Shown here piece after piece: positions 12,672 to 21,910 of a DNA stretch of 64,000 nt. Each line of letters begins with the position of its first letter. Within the stretch, counting starts at the first letter, position 1. Location of the stretch: assembly GCA_018806915.1 (NCBI GenBank), contig JAGKQI010000103.1, positions 1,922,001 to 1,986,000 of the forward strand. The letters are read 5' to 3'. The position numbers were made by a program, and so were the translations under genes. This DNA comes from Phytophthora colocasiae. Taxonomy: Eukaryota > Oomycota > Peronosporomycetes > Peronosporales > Peronosporaceae. Under the pieces are notes generated by a model. It made no database searches and was not told the origin of the DNA. It worked only from the letters and a program-made list of their open reading frames with translations.

Positions 12672-13651
12672 TTAACTGCTCTTTTCCAGCAGCTTTTGCA
12701 AAAGTTTCAGTTGAAGCTCCTGAAATTGACGTGTTTCCTGTTGCTGAGTCTCAAAGGCACGAGTTTGTTGCTCTAGGGCCACAGCAAGGGCTCGCAAATT
12801 GTCGTCTGCAGGTGGCTGAGTGCTCATTGCCGTTGCAATGGCTGTCATCCCGTTTTCCATAGCCTTAGCAAGTTGAGTGACAGGCGGGAGCTTTGCTTTT
12901 GGCGTCGAATTTTCTGCTACTTCTGTATCTTGAGAGGAGGTTTCTTCAATGGATCCACTGGTATCAGCTAGAACGTCACCGCTCAGACCTTCTTTAGATG
13001 CAAATGCATCGTTTAGAATTTCCCACAGGCTTGGGTCAAACTCCTTTTGACCAGACGTGTCATTGCCGGTTTTTCTCATTTCTCGCTTTTCTTTTTGGTA
13101 CTGACTCTTCAGTTTTCTATACTTCTGGTACACCTATAACAAGGAGAGCAACATTAGACTAGCAGTGCATGAAAACAATTCATACCATACGACTTGCTTA
13201 CCTGGTCCTGGCTGATCACTAGTCCCAAAGACTGTGACAGCACGCTAGCGAAGAACTGCCATGCTAACGCTTTCTTCGTCTTCGTGTCGGCCGAATCAAT
13301 ACGCTGCTTCACTTTTCCGTCCGAAAAACGCAGCTTCAGCAGCTCTGAAATCATGTCGTTGCTCCATTTCATCCGTTTCGGTTCCCTACTTAACTTGCTT
13401 TTGCTTTTCCCTTTGCGCACGGAATGTGTCTGATCCTGCTTCGAACTGGAGAACCCAGTTTCGTCTGCGATCGTTTGATTGTCTAGAATCTCTTCTAATG
13501 GCGCAGCGTCCATTTGAACCAGTTCCGTTGGTACCAGTGGCGTCGAAAGTAAGATCTGGAAGCGTATACCAGGCGGCTGGGTGGAAGTCATGAACTCTGC
13601 AGTCGTGAGCGGTTGATGCACGGATTGTTGTTGGGAGAGGTCGCTCTGCAT
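12672..13651 (-). CDS. Myb/SANT-like accessory protein of PIF/Harbinger element
   Basis: Two exons, 13651-13202 and 13133-12672, joined over a GT-AG intron of 68 bp, give 303 residues with no break. The middle (about residues 90-180) is a basic, Trp-containing trihelix of the Myb/SANT-like kind found in the second protein of PIF/Harbinger elements, which helps import and DNA binding of the transposase. The C-terminal third is a Gln-rich coiled coil. Convergent with the transposase. Intact although the transposase is broken. Confidence 0.75.
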
Positions 13652-14144
13652 GGCTAGAAGAGGAATGTATTGTGCTGGAAGGGGTTCTCCTAGACGAGAT
13701 AAATGGTCTTGCGGTTGTATAGATACTGGATGGACAGGAGAGTCCCAGAGGAATTACTTGGACAAGCCACAGCACACGAAGTCTAACGGCTGGGACCTGA
13801 AGTCAAAACTTGAAGTAAACCTAACCATTTGGCGGCTAGCACATGTGCTTGTACTTGGACAAGGGCCTAAACAGTTTCTCTGCCATCTTGGCGACGACCC
13901 CGTCGTCCAGTTTGGCTAAGTTCGGCAGTGTCACTGCTCTCTCCTCTGAGTCCTTGCCACCTCTGAGGAATCGCTGGTTGATAGCATTTGCTTGAACTGG
14001 GTTCGCGGCGGAGATTGTGGTTAGTTCGGGGCTTGAAGCTTCTGCGGCGCTGCAGGAGAACAGAATGACCGCAGTCATCAACAAAACGTTCGTTAGCTGC
14101 ATGTTCAGTCACGTTGGAAGTCTAAATCGATAATGAGAATGGAA

Positions 14145-14586
14145 GGGGGGGGGGAAGGGAGGACTCGAACCCCTTATATTAGGTACTTATTTCGAAGCCT
14201 GTTCGAAACAGGCGCATTGACGTCTAAGCAAGGTTACTCCTAACTAATTTCCTACGGCTACTCGGTTACCCTTAGTCTATGACCGGTACGCTTGAATTTC
14301 TTGGGAATTTTGCCCAATGGGCCACCGTTGATGAGCCCCCAGCCGGTGCCTGGCCGGGTAGAGTACTGCGACCGCGCCAACTCCTTGAGTCTTGTCTCCG
14401 TGTTGTTGTGCCTTGATTGGTCCCGATGTCTTAGAGAAGAGCTTGTGAGTGATGGGAAATGAACAGAGAAGGGCAGCGGTGAGAGAGGAGAGCAGAAGTC
14501 GAAAAGGGCGACGGAGGCGGGGCTCGAACCCTCGGTCAGTTCGTGGATCAGCGGATGCTAATCCACTGGGCCACCGGCGAGCCCTT
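14145..14586 (-). mobile_element. tRNA-derived SINE, copy 1
   Basis: A 442-bp insertion flanked by a perfect 16-bp target-site duplication (14129-14144 and 14587-14602). Read on the minus strand it starts with a tRNA-like head holding an A box (TGGCCCAGTGG) and a B box (GGTTCGAGCCC), the RNA polymerase III promoter, and ends in a C-run. Nearly the same sequence lies at 22118-22642 on the plus strand. The insertion starts 42 bp upstream of the effector ATG, so it sits in that gene's 5' UTR or core promoter. Confidence 0.9.
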
Positions 14587-14804
14587 GATAATGAGAATGG
14601 AACATTGGCGATGTACAAACATGTAGTGCTTCCCTACCGCCCGTTTGCCATAATCAAGATGTCGATTTTACGAGCTGCTGATCAGATTTTGTACATCCCA
14701 GGATTCAGTTACTGTCTTGAAGCAAGACGCTTTGCACATGTGCATCACATACGGTAACATGGAAATTCTCCAAGAACTTATATGCAAATTGTTGTGCTAT
14801 GTGC

Positions 14805-16214
14805 CTAGTGGTGACGCCGTTCGTATTCCAGTTGAATCTCAGCACTTGTCTTGCCTGACGTTTCCGGAATCAATCGATAAGTCATACAGTAAAACAGAGC
14901 CAAGAGCACCACAAACGGAACGTAGCTAAAGTCCTTCAGTGCTTCCGCCAAATACGGATACGAGACCCCCACTACGAGATTGCAGAACCAATTAATACCA
15001 ATACACAACGAGGAAGCACTCGCACGAATTGAATCCGGGAAAATATCCGCAGTCATAACCCACACAAGTGGACCCAGTGTTACACCAAAAGTAACAACAT
15101 ATAGCGCCGTGAATAAAACCGAAAGCGCAGGTACATTCACCAAAAACGCCAGTGTCATGCCTAGAGCCATAACCAACATCCCTGCTAACCCCCATAAAAT
15201 CATATTGCGATTTCCAAAGCGAATTGCAAGAAAGCCTGTGAAAAAAGCCGGCCAAATGTTGATGAAATCGATAAGTAGGGTACCCACACGCGGATCCGAG
15301 ATCCCAGCATCTGCAAAAATACTACTGGAGTAGTAAAACACAGCGTTAATCCCTGAAAGCTGCTGGGAACACGAAAGTAAAACCGCTCCAGCCACTTGTC
15401 GACTGTAAATGGGGTCGAACATGGAGTCTTTCACTTGTTTTGTGTTGATCAACCCTTCTTCTTCTTCCTTTGGAATTGTAAGCCATTCCAACACATCATT
15501 TACGTTTTCCGACCCGTAATATCTCGTAATCACCCGTTCGGCTTCCTCTTGTTGATTTCCCATCAACAACCACACTGGGCTCTCCTCACAGCAATAAGGG
15601 GCAAGTAGAAGGAACAATACTGCCAATACTATTGGGAAACCAGCAAGAAATCGCCACCCAGAGCTCGTATTGGCGAAGAAGAAGGCTACAGCAGGCATCA
15701 TAATGCCGAAAGTCACTGAGATTTGAAGACCCAAACCGAGGACGTTGCGTAGATGAGGTGGAGACAATTCACTCACATAAGCTCCGATTGTTCCTGTGGC
15801 AACTCCAGAAGCAATTCCAGCTACAAAACGCCCCACAGAGAAGAACCAAATGTTGGAGACGCTCATTTGAACCGCTGCCCCGACCATAATGAAGCTGCAG
15901 TTGACGAATAAAAGCTTCTTCCGTCCCCATTTATCACTGAAATTGCCACATAATAAACTGCCGATCATCGCTCCGAAGATCCACGCGTTCACTGCGAAAG
16001 TCGATTGGAGCTTGGAGTGTCCAGGGAACATCAAACAAGTGTTTGCAGCAATTGGGCGGGCATTGCACTCCGTTGTGTCGTTGAATTGGTCCAAATTGAG
16101 CTGAGAAGTAGACCAACCGCTTTGAAATGGCTGAAGCAGAGACACCAGAACACAAAAGTATAAGGCAGGTTTAGGCTGGATCCGGTGGGTTACAGCGGCT
16201 TGAGGAGAATCCAT
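14805..16214 (-). CDS. MFS hexose transporter, SLC2/GLUT-like
   Basis: 469 residues, single exon. About 12 hydrophobic segments in two blocks of six around a charged central loop (near residues 200-260). Family signatures are visible: D-K-W-G-R-K-K after TM2, an R-F-V-A-G-I-A-S-G stretch in TM4, E-S-P-V-W-L-L at the end of TM6, Q-Q-L-S-G-I-N-A-V-F-Y-Y in TM7, G-P-L-V-W in TM10 and P-E-T-S-G-K-T after TM12. The Q-L-S-G-I-N motif fits facilitative or proton-coupled hexose uptake at the plasma membrane. Start chosen at 16214, just after an initiator-like motif. The exact sugar cannot be read from sequence. Confidence 0.9.
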   Translation of the reverse strand: MDSPQAAVTHRIQPKPALYFCVLVSLLQPFQSGWSTSQLNLDQFNDTTECNARPIAANTCLMFPGHSKLQSTFAVNAWIFGAMIGSLLCGNFSDKWGRKKLLFVNCSFIMVGAAVQMSVSNIWFFSVGRFVAGIASGVATGTIGAYVSELSPPHLRNVLGLGLQISVTFGIMMPAVAFFFANTSSGWRFLAGFPIVLAVLFLLLAPYCCEESPVWLLMGNQQEEAERVITRYYGSENVNDVLEWLTIPKEEEEGLINTKQVKDSMFDPIYSRQVAGAVLLSCSQQLSGINAVFYYSSSIFADAGISDPRVGTLLIDFINIWPAFFTGFLAIRFGNRNMILWGLAGMLVMALGMTLAFLVNVPALSVLFTALYVVTFGVTLGPLVWVMTADIFPDSIRASASSLCIGINWFCNLVVGVSYPYLAEALKDFSYVPFVVLLALFYCMTYRLIPETSGKTSAEIQLEYERRHH

Positions 16215-16228
16215 GGCTAAAGAAGAAA

Positions 16229-16238
16229 GAAGAATGAA
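16229..16238 (-). promoter_or_regulatory. Oomycete initiator-like motif of the sugar transporter
   Basis: On the minus strand a TTCATTCTTC tract lies about 15-24 bases upstream of the ATG, matching the TCATT-core initiator that replaces TATA boxes in oomycete genes. Motif match only. Confidence 0.35.
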
Positions 16239-16803
16239 CGCGTGATTTAAGCAGAACTGGGACGAGACGATGATTTTTTGGATGACATTTAGGCGGAAGA
16301 TTCGGAGTGGCGTGTAGTTGACAGTTCTCGAAATATTGGAATGCCATTCGCGAGGATCATTTGACGGTTTTCAGCTCGTTTCCGCAGCTTTTTAAGGCTG
16401 TATTCACCGATTACACTGCAAAGTAAAGTTGGTGGGAGAAGTGCAGGCATCACGAAGGCAGGACGAGTAGCAGGACCGTAACTCCACAAGTAAGCCGTCA
16501 TGAGGTACTGGAAAAGACAACTGCAGTTTAAGAGCACCAACGCGTTTCGGAGGTATTTGATGTCATCACGAAGGAAGAGAAAGTTCCCAAGACGACTGAC
16601 ATTCTCGACTGTCTTCACTTCAGATTCGTCGATTTGATCCTGAATAGTCCCTCTGTGGACAACCACAAGCGGGAATTGAGTACTCAAATAACGCGAAGCA
16701 CGAATTCCAGGTCCCAGTTTCTTGCCACATTGTTCTTCACTTGTTTTCAGTACTTGTAGAGCCATTATCAGACGGACAATGTAGTAGGGGTGACTGGTAA
16801 TGG

Positions 16804-16905
16804 AAAATAATTAATATCTGTTGTTCTAGCACTACCCACCTGTTAAGTACTTCCAGGCCCCTATCCACCTGTTGTTAGTACCGCCAACCTGTTATCCTGC
16901 CAAAT
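16804..16905 (+). repeat. Left terminal inverted repeat of MULE
   Basis: Shares blocks of 6-20 bp in order with the reverse complement of about 20225-20331, with scattered mismatches. Outer end abuts the TSD copy. From here to 17391 no gene is seen. Confidence 0.85.
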
Positions 16906-17391
16906 GCATTAGCATTCTATTTCATAGGTTTCTATCCAATCCGAAAAAAGGGCAGGTGTGACGGGACGGACACACGTACGCCAACTTCAATGAGTTGCAG
17001 TGGTACATGTTGAAGTTATACGTTCAAATTCATACCTCAGCTAGTACTGGTTGAAATGCAAGACAAATAATTTTGATATTAGTACCAGTATGAAGGCCAC
17101 AAGCTACAATATCAACAAAAACATCGGTACATTATATTGATTTTCGGGGCTATGGAGATCAATTAGTGCATGCTGTTACTTTGCTAGAGCTTTTGGCTAT
17201 TACACTGGTCGTATGTATCTGTAGTTTAAAGAGGATGGCGCTGTTGACATTCATCAATGTGAAATTACGTAGCATAGATTTTTACAAAGATGGTCCCTAG
17301 TTCGCTGAGCCCGAAGCCCACACTACATCTAGCCTATCTTCCTTAAATGTATGAGCTTTGTACATGTACGATTTACCCCAGTTGGCTCCAT

Positions 17392-20067
17392 CTAGTCTGT
17401 AATACGTACACGAAGGTTGTGTGCACGATTCACAGCTCGGGCCAGCTCCTCGACTTCGTAGTCTCGAGGTCCATTGCTTCCGAATTGCACGGACCACTTG
17501 TACACCCCATCAGAGACGCGTAATCCTATGACCTGGCCTAGCATCATGGCTGACTCTGGAGTTTCCCCGCAATCCACGTCAAAGGCGTGGATGACTTTCC
17601 ACTTTAATGGTTGCCCTGGGTTTCTTAGGAAAAGGCGCACGAGTCTATCAACCTCGTAGTATCCTTCTTGAGCCTGTTCTACCTCAAGAGCCCCTCCTCG
17701 ACGTGAGGGCCGACCGGGCGTACGCCTCACCGGAATGCTTGCCATGGCCGCACTTAAGTCGAAAATATTCAACAGCGAAAGTGTAGCCAGCGCATGCGAA
17801 CAAATCCAACCGGAACGGATGAATGACTCACAGGTACAGTGTATAAAGTTCCTCAGCTCCGTGATAGACTGGGTTGGCCAGATAGGTACGAGATCAAAAC
17901 GCGTTGGGTAGTTTTGATGCTTGATCACCACACGGTGCAACGAGAGTAACTCAAATTCCAGCTCTCGGGCGGTGATACCCCTAGGAAGCCTTCCGCTGAG
18001 GGAGTGCAAGAACTTCTCAGAACGTTGGTCGGTTACAGTAGAGCCAAGAATGCCTTTTGCACCAATGACGTGCTTGGAGACGTTAAAGAGAACAGCATCC
18101 AGCCGTCGATGGCTCCCTCTTCCTCTGTGTGAGAGTTTGTAGTTTTGTGTCGTTTTTACAAGCAGCATCGCTTCGGCAACTATTTCTGGAGGAATGGGAC
18201 CTTCACAGTACTGACCAACTGTATCTGGGCACAGACTTTCGCCATCCAACTGTAAGATCCTCGGCAGGATGCCTTTTAGAACGGCGCTAGTTGAAGCCCT
18301 AGAACTCGGTACGCTTGTTTTCTTTATAACGTTGTGATGCGACTCAATTCCTTGTTGGCTTGGTGTGACACCAGGAACCCCGGCTCCGTTGATGTGCCAG
18401 CGGTTCCAGCGATCTGACAGATACACGACTTTAAACCAGTCTGCAAAAGCCTTTTCCCCAGAATTGATCCAGTTGTTAACCACAACGGTGCTCATCTTGA
18501 GAAATTGCTTGTGGGTACGAGCTGAACGAAGTACCATGACTCCAGGTCTAATTATCTCTTCGTAGTTCTTCTTATCCACTAGCAACGACTTTTTCTTGCG
18601 TACGTTGCGAGCCATGTGCGGCCAGCATGTGATGAGAATCACGTCAGGCCAGATTTCGTTAAATGCTGAAGCAATTGCGTCTGAGTGGTCTAAGCTGCCG
18701 TAGCATACTTCCAGATTCACATCAAGGAAGGAAGAAGCTCGATCTCTCATCACTTCGAACATTTTAGCGTAGGCAGCAGTGGATTCGGACCGCACAAACA
18801 TGTAGACAAACGGAATAAATCTGTGGACAAAATGTCCGCGAGACCAGGTGACCGCGATCGAACCACAGTCCACCACGGTCCAGCGTCCAAAATGCAGTTT
18901 GTACGTGCCGTCGGTAGTACACACAAGTTTGTCGCCTTGATCTCTGACTGCCGCTGCAATGTTGCGAAAAACACGGCGTGATGAAACCACCACACCGAAG
19001 GATGTTCCCTCACTTCCTTCGTGACAGTCGAACTGAAAAGCGTCAAGAACAATCATTTCGTCCATCCGAGAGTCGTTTAGATCACGTACAGAAGCAAAAT
19101 TTTCACGCGTATAGCAAATAAGGCGGCTGGCCCATGCCGTGAAAGATACATGGTTTGTACAGTCCCAATTGCCTCGACAGCGTCGTACTAGAAAAGCTTT
19201 GCGGTTTTCAAGCTGTTTCCTAGAGGGAAGCATCCGAAAATGACGAGGCTTTCCGCGGAAACGATGCTGCAGCAGTGTGCGGAGACGCGTTGCACCCCAG
19301 CCCATGTCGAGGAGCGCGTCGACTTCATCAATTATAAGAGGGTGGATCCCCCGACGTTTGATGAGCGTAAGCCCGGAGCTGTGGTTTCCAGTCTGCTCGA
19401 GATGAAATTGGTCTTGCATGTTACCGTCTGTGATAGTCTTGATTTTAAACCGATGATCGCAATCGGTGTGCGATCGGCACCGAAAAACACGGGCAACAAG
19501 CCTTTGCGTCTGGTACCGGGTTTCATAAGTGTGGACGCCCTCACTTTCTTCGTTCATTGCGACTTTAGCATCTGCAAAGGAGTCGAAGACACCAACTACA
19601 ACGTAGGGACGGGAGGATGAATCCGCTGAACCATCGTCTTCATTGATATCACTTCCAAAATCAAATTCAGTATCTTCACAAGCGTTGGCACCACTACCGC
19701 AATCAAATTCCGAAGCTTCAGACTCGTTGCAATCGCTCGCGAAGTCGAATTCAGAAGGTTCAGACTCTTCAGAAACGTCTAAGTGGAGCCTGTCACCGCC
19801 TTGAAACGATAATCCATTGCTAGGTCCCGCATCATGAGGACTACTGCGATGAGAAGACTGGGGAGAGACTGTTTCGACACTCTCCATGGTCGGGTCACAC
19901 GCGCACTCACTGGGTAAAACGGAAAATAAAGATGCTTTTGTTTTGCTCACAGCGTGCAGTTCACGCTCTTGAGTAGATAAGATGCTGAAGCATTCACCCC
20001 CTCTTCTTGTCGTGGTGGACATATGCTTAAGAAATTTTCCTCGATTCTTGTGCTTTCGGTAGAACAT
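17392..20067 (-). CDS. MULE transposase
   Basis: 891 residues in one exon. Order: variable acidic N-terminus (to about residue 150), a Cys/His-containing zinc region of the FAR1/WRKY-GCM type (about 155-240), then the MULE DDE core, with T-D-G-T at the first Asp and an L-D-H-S-D-A block at the second, and the usual C-W-P-H-M-A-R-N stretch after it; near the C-terminus a SWIM zinc finger (C-T-C ... C-S-H). The enzyme cuts and pastes the element by binding its long inverted repeats. No stop or frame change within the frame. The last ~100 residues are basic and not recognised. Confidence 0.88.
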   Translation of the reverse strand: MFYRKHKNRGKFLKHMSTTTRRGGECFSILSTQERELHAVSKTKASLFSVLPSECACDPTMESVETVSPQSSHRSSPHDAGPSNGLSFQGGDRLHLDVSEESEPSEFDFASDCNESEASEFDCGSGANACEDTEFDFGSDINEDDGSADSSSRPYVVVGVFDSFADAKVAMNEESEGVHTYETRYQTQRLVARVFRCRSHTDCDHRFKIKTITDGNMQDQFHLEQTGNHSSGLTLIKRRGIHPLIIDEVDALLDMGWGATRLRTLLQHRFRGKPRHFRMLPSRKQLENRKAFLVRRCRGNWDCTNHVSFTAWASRLICYTRENFASVRDLNDSRMDEMIVLDAFQFDCHEGSEGTSFGVVVSSRRVFRNIAAAVRDQGDKLVCTTDGTYKLHFGRWTVVDCGSIAVTWSRGHFVHRFIPFVYMFVRSESTAAYAKMFEVMRDRASSFLDVNLEVCYGSLDHSDAIASAFNEIWPDVILITCWPHMARNVRKKKSLLVDKKNYEEIIRPGVMVLRSARTHKQFLKMSTVVVNNWINSGEKAFADWFKVVYLSDRWNRWHINGAGVPGVTPSQQGIESHHNVIKKTSVPSSRASTSAVLKGILPRILQLDGESLCPDTVGQYCEGPIPPEIVAEAMLLVKTTQNYKLSHRGRGSHRRLDAVLFNVSKHVIGAKGILGSTVTDQRSEKFLHSLSGRLPRGITARELEFELLSLHRVVIKHQNYPTRFDLVPIWPTQSITELRNFIHCTCESFIRSGWICSHALATLSLLNIFDLSAAMASIPVRRTPGRPSRRGGALEVEQAQEGYYEVDRLVRLFLRNPGQPLKWKVIHAFDVDCGETPESAMMLGQVIGLRVSDGVYKWSVQFGSNGPRDYEVEELARAVNRAHNLRVRITD

Positions 20068-20224
20068 AGATCAGGAACATGGACTTGATATAACCTTACA
20101 GGAGCTTCTAAATGACTTAAGCGCCTCCATAGTTAAGTAAGGCCAGTCTTAGGAAGGAACTTTCAATATCTGGTGATCGCTCGTCACCAACAGCTATTCA
20201 TATTAACAGCAAAGCAGGGCTTAA

Positions 20225-20331
20225 TACCTGTTGAAACGCAACAGGTTTGCGGTACTAACAACAGGTGATCAGTGACCAGGAGTACTGAACAGGTGGGCAG
20301 TGCTAAAACAACAGATAATAAATAGCAGCCT
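20225..20331 (-). repeat. Right terminal inverted repeat of MULE
   Basis: Inverted counterpart of 16804-16905, next to the second TSD copy at 20332-20341. Confidence 0.85.
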
Positions 20332-20809
20332 CTGGTAATGGCTTTCCACATGAAGACTCCATTCACAACTTGAGAGGCGATTTCTACCCAATTTCCTTGA
20401 GCTTTTTTGTCCCCCACAGGCAGAATCCCAGTCTGCACTAGCATAAGCGTTAACCCAGCACCAATTGCCACAGCGTCTAACGTTTTGTTGCAGATTTTAG
20501 TCACCAGTTTTCGTTTCTCGAGAGAAGAAGTTGGTAATCCGTTGCTATCACCGAGAATTGGAGTTGCAGGTGCAGGAGTTCGCTTTGTTTGGTAGACGTA
20601 CATAATGGTAACTTGAGTTTACCTAAGGTAGGAGCTTTTAACCCTTTAACTACCGGACCAAATCTTTGGGGTCCATATGGACCTCTACCTGCGCGAACCA
20701 TATTGGTGCATTTTGAATTTTTTGAACCAATAGTGAGTGGCTGGCGGCCCCCCAAACAACATCCCCTTCAAATTTGTTCCTCCCCCCTTCTCAGTATGAA
20801 CGTAGCCGA

Positions 20810-21079
20810 ATGCAAGACAGCACAGACGCGTGTGGGTGGTGTGGTGTGCTTGGGTGCGACTGGCAGCACTACGGCGGCGAGCTGAAGGATGCAAGGCAGC
20901 GAATGCTGCTGAAACTGTGGCGAAGACGACGGCGGAATCGTGCTGTCAGACTAGCTCTCCAGCGCATGTATCTTTACCAGAAGAATGGCAACATGAAAGG
21001 TGATATTCCTGCTTGCATTAGCAGCAAGCTGCAGCAGCTTTGGCCGGACAAAATGGATGTAAGTACATTGTCATGCTGA
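20810..21079 (+). CDS. Short basic Cys-containing frame inside piggyBac-like element
   Basis: From ATG 20810: a short N-terminus with a C-x2-C pair followed by a very Arg-rich helix. It could be a relic or DNA-binding accessory frame of the element. No family recognised. An in-frame start further upstream exists. Weak evidence. Confidence 0.25.
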   Translation: MQDSTDACGWCGVLGCDWQHYGGELKDARQRMLLKLWRRRRRNRAVRLALQRMYLYQKNGNMKGDIPACISSKLQQLWPDKMDVSTLSC

Positions 21080-21113
21080 TGGCAGTGCTAACTCATCTAC
21101 GCTAGTGATTGAC

Positions 21114-21169
21114 CTGTTCAAACGTTTGCGTGTAAATGCTACAGCATTTACACGCAAACGTTTGAACAG
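21114..21169. repeat. Perfect 27-bp palindrome with 2-nt loop
   Basis: 21114-21140 and 21143-21169 are exact reverse complements around the loop AC. It lies between the two convergent frames of the piggyBac-like element. Would form a very stable hairpin in DNA or RNA. Confidence 0.95.
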
Positions 21170-21232
21170 CATTATCATGATGAGCTTTAGCAGCTTTCGC
21201 TTCTGCTGCTAGATGAAGCCCGCTTTGCATGT

Positions 21233-21580
21233 TCAGTGACTGCATGTACGCTCTTCCCAGGTCGCTGGTTCCAAAAGGTTGTTCTGGTTAGCCGTACGGG
21301 GCGTTTGAAGCGGCCCCATGTTGGTGGGTGCCGTGAGTAACTCGTTGAAGGTGCTGAGAATGTGCTGGTTTGTTGGAGTGGCGGGTATTGCATGACTAGA
21401 GCCGTGTTGTGGGGCAGAATTTCTTGTCGTATTGATGCCGTCGATATCGAGCTGCACGTCGTAGTTTTCTAGGGGCTGTTTGTCGCTCTGCTGAGCAAAA
21501 TTGAAAAGCTGAAACTCGTCATTCAGCCGAGTTTTTTCGTCTAGCTGAAGTTCGTCAAACTGAGGCTCGTCGTGCACCAA
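21233..21580 (-). CDS. Acidic frame inside piggyBac-like element, possibly transposase N-terminus
   Basis: About 115 codons; the upstream 60 nt are open in the same frame and rich in Asp/Glu, as in acidic N-terminal regions of piggyBac proteins. A stop precedes it and nothing of the catalytic core follows, so it is at best a fragment. Convergent with the frame at 20810-21079. Confidence 0.25.
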   Translation of the reverse strand: MVHDEPQFDELQLDEKTRLNDEFQLFNFAQQSDKQPLENYDVQLDIDGINTTRNSAPQHGSSHAIPATPTNQHILSTFNELLTAPTNMGPLQTPRTANQNNLLEPATWEERTCSH

Positions 21581-21910
21581 TCTATCCCATTCATCAACAA
21601 GAGAGTCGACCGCGATGTCATCGATACGGAACTGCTGCTAGCTTTCGAGCCCTTCCCATACCCCGCCAAACCTGTTTGCCATGCTCGGAGCTCGCCAAAA
21701 ACCTGAATGGCGCTTATACTGCTGGTCACGCACAAAACGACGCTCAAAGGAATGGCCTGGCTGGCACACGGAAGAGGTCTATATGGACCTCTACCACGAC
21801 TTGCAGTCGCCCGTCCCGCAACCGTCGCGATTATTGACCAATAAGGGCATGGGATTGTGGCTTTGTAGAGGTCTCAGTGGACCTAACTGGACCAGTAGTT
21901 AAAGGGTTAA

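Larger units (their letters stand above)
11189..13867 (+). mobile_element. PIF/Harbinger DNA transposon, two-gene, 2679 bp
   Basis: Terminal inverted repeats start GGCCCTTGTCCAAGTAC and continue into AGCACATGTGCT (left end from 11189, right end to 13867, one small difference). Flanks are the 3-bp target TAA at 11186-11188 and 13868-13870, the usual target for this superfamily. Inside are two divergent-to-convergent frames: a DDE transposase on + (11398-12597) and a Myb/SANT-like protein on - (12672-13651). This two-gene layout is diagnostic for PIF/Harbinger. It interrupts the effector gene. Confidence 0.93.
10941..14102 (-). pseudogene. RxLR effector gene split by a PIF/Harbinger transposon
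   Basis: The 5' part (14102 down to 13868) starts with a hydrophobic signal peptide (about residues 1-22), then RFLR at residues 44-47 and an SEER motif at 52-55, the host-translocation signature of secreted oomycete RxLR effectors. The 3' part (11185 down to 10941) encodes a charged helical C-terminus with aromatic residues and ends in TGA. Between them sits a 2679-bp transposon flanked by TAA. The two parts lie in the same frame once a single TAA is counted: 480 nt, 159 residues plus stop, normal for this class. In the present state translation leaves the effector near residue 78 and stops a few codons inside the transposon. Its target in the plant is unknown. Confidence 0.85.
16804..20331 (-). 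mobile_element. Mutator-like (MULE) DNA transposon, 3528 bp, apparently complete
   Basis: Flanked by a perfect 10-bp target-site duplication CTGGTAATGG (16794-16803 and 20332-20341), in the 8-11 bp range of Mutator-like elements. About 100 bp at each end form imperfect inverted repeats that share the blocks ATCTGTTGTT, AGCACT, CCACCTGTT and CACCTGTTGTTAGTACCG. It holds one long transposase gene on the minus strand. Intact frame, clear TIRs and an exact TSD suggest a young, possibly still mobile copy. Confidence 0.92.
16289..20603 (-). pseudogene. DUF2985-like membrane protein gene split by a Mutator-like transposon
   Basis: The 5' part (20603-20332) encodes an N-terminal hydrophobic segment and a G-D-K-K...W-V-E-I-A-S-Q-V-V-N-G-V-F block; the 3' part (16793-16289) begins in the equivalent of an H-P-Y-Y-I-V-R-L block and has two more hydrophobic segments. 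Both match successive parts of the intact paralogue at 24290-25015. A 3528-bp transposon separates them, flanked by a 10-bp duplication. Counting one target copy, the frame is unbroken: 777 nt, 258 residues. The W-(I/V)-E-(I/V)-x-S-Q-(I/V)-x-N-(G/A)-x-F pattern resembles the DUF2985 family known from fungi and oomycetes, function unknown. A piggyBac-like element begins 38 bp upstream of the ATG. Confidence 0.8.
20642..21906. mobile_element. piggyBac-like element, non-autonomous or decayed
   Basis: Ends are CCCTTTAACTACCGGACC (from 20642) and its near-complement GGACCAGTAGTTAAAGGG (to 21906), both directly flanked by TTAA (20638-20641 and 21907-21910). TTAA target plus CCC...GGG termini is the piggyBac signature. 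Subterminal GGTC(C)ATATGGACCTCTAC repeats occur at both ends. 1265 bp is too short for a full transposase, and I see no DDD core. Two short frames face each other around a perfect palindrome. The element begins 38 bp upstream of the split DUF2985-like gene. Confidence 0.8.

Noticed and set aside
14521..14586. tRNA gene in the region of the A and B boxes
   Set aside because: The box-bearing segment is the head of a longer repeat with a target-site duplication and a second genomic copy, so it is a SINE and not a functional tRNA. I see no full cloverleaf.
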